Assembly (NCBI GenBank): GCA_003527885.1 | Contig: DPWB01000032.1 | Location: 1 to 6,379 of the forward strand | DNA length: 6,379 nucleotides | From: Candidatus Competibacteraceae bacterium | Lineage (GTDB): Bacteria > Pseudomonadota > Gammaproteobacteria > Competibacterales > Competibacteraceae | Direction: 5' to 3' | Part shown: in pieces, positions 5,980 through 6,379 of the stretch | How positions within the stretch are numbered: the stretch's first letter is position 1 | Layout of the letters: the number at the start of each line of letters is the position of its first letter | Program-made: the position numbers and the translations under genes | Notes under the pieces: generated by a model | Told to the model about the DNA's origin: nothing | Seen by the model: the letters and a program-made list of their open reading frames with translations, nothing else | Databases searched by the model: none

Positions 5980-6379
5980 GCGTGTTCTCGTTTTCCGCGC
6001 CGCGCTGGTGGGCGTCCAAATCCCGCTTGGGCACCAACCAGCGCAACTCCCGCAACCCCATGATGCCGCGCGGCGCGAAGATCATCACCAGCACCAGCGC
6101 CAGCGGCATGACCACCATCCGCCATACGCCGAGATGGCGGATGAAATACTCGTTTAGCGGATCGAACACGACCGAGGGCAACCAGCCCAGCAAACCCGCC
6201 ATCGTGGAGGGCCGCAACAGCTCCAGCAAGACGGTGTAGACGGTCGCCCCCAAAATCGAACCGCTGATCGAAGCGATCCCCCCCAAATAGACCATGATCA
6301 GGATGTCGGTGGTCTTGATGATATCGAACACGCGGGGGCTGATGAATTGCAGCAAATGGGCGAACAACCCGCCGGCGAT
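5957..6379 (-). CDS. livM: Branched-chain amino acid-type ABC permease LivM, C-terminal part
   Basis: Only the last 140 codons lie in the window; the frame stays open to base 6379, so the gene continues outside and the true start is not visible. LivM is one of the two inner-membrane permease subunits of the HAAT importer. The fragment begins IAGGLFAHLLQFISP and carries the conserved permease stretch ILIMVYLGGIASISGSILGA (26-45 of the fragment), which includes the cytoplasmic coupling region, then a hydrophobic segment VYTVLLELL, a loop with PLNEYFIRHLG, a last membrane helix WRMVVMPLALVLVMIFAP (86-103) and the family-typical RGIMGL. A hydrophilic tail of about 30 residues (LVPKRDLDAHQRGAENEN...) follows and overlaps the livG start by 23 bases. 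livH and a substrate-binding protein would be expected further upstream, beyond the window. Confidence 0.93.
   Translation of the reverse strand: MAGGLFAHLLQFISPRVFDIIKTTDILIMVYLGGIASISGSILGATVYTVLLELLRPSTMAGLLGWLPSVVFDPLNEYFIRHLGVWRMVVMPLALVLVMIFAPRGIMGLRELRWLVPKRDLDAHQRGAENENTHDIARGQ

Noticed and set aside
5116..6063. Plus-strand 315-codon open frame across livG
   Set aside because: Long antisense frames are common in GC-rich genes. It covers livG in full and has Gln/Leu/Arg-rich shadow composition without motifs.
1..6379. CRISPR array, tRNA, rRNA, insertion sequence or phage attachment site
   Set aside because: I found no regularly spaced repeats, tRNA-like folds, transposase motifs or long terminal repeats on either strand.

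Overview
The window looks like the end of a draft assembly contig from a moderately high-GC proteobacterium, probably a gammaproteobacterium. The support is an E. coli-type glucokinase, a NudJ-type Nudix protein, a proteobacterial isocitrate lyase N-terminus and Shine-Dalgarno-led, tightly packed genes. I cannot name the species.

Bases 1-82 are not genomic. They read as Illumina flow-cell/Nextera adapter: poly-T, P7 oligo, an 8-base i7 index and the read-2 transposon adapter. The adapter is fused directly to the isocitrate lyase gene (aceA, minus strand), which is therefore cut after about 151 codons by a sequencing artefact and not by mutation. Automatic translation would give it a spurious C-terminal tail.

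Layout after that: aceA (minus) and glk (plus) diverge from a 219-base intergenic region. glk converges on a pterin-4a-carbinolamine dehydratase (phhB-like, minus). That gene diverges from a two-gene plus-strand unit: a secreted single-haem c-type protein of the DUF3365/Tll0287-like family, and nudJ 16 bases downstream. nudJ converges, with only 9 bases between stop codons, on a lone PstS-like periplasmic binding protein (minus) in a conspicuously AT-rich segment. A 153-base AT-rich intergenic region separates its start from a minus-strand operon of a branched-chain amino acid-type ABC transporter: livM (C-terminal part, running off the right edge), livG and livF, joined by overlapping stop and start codons.

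Functionally the window mixes central carbon metabolism (glyoxylate shunt entry, glucose phosphorylation), pterin recycling, nucleotide/pyrophosphate housekeeping, a periplasmic haem protein and amino-acid-type uptake. I see no mobile element, CRISPR array, RNA gene or obvious new defence or biosynthetic system. The points most worth attention are the adapter-made chimeric aceA end and the orphan, AT-rich PstS homologue whose usual phosphate-binding loop appears lost.
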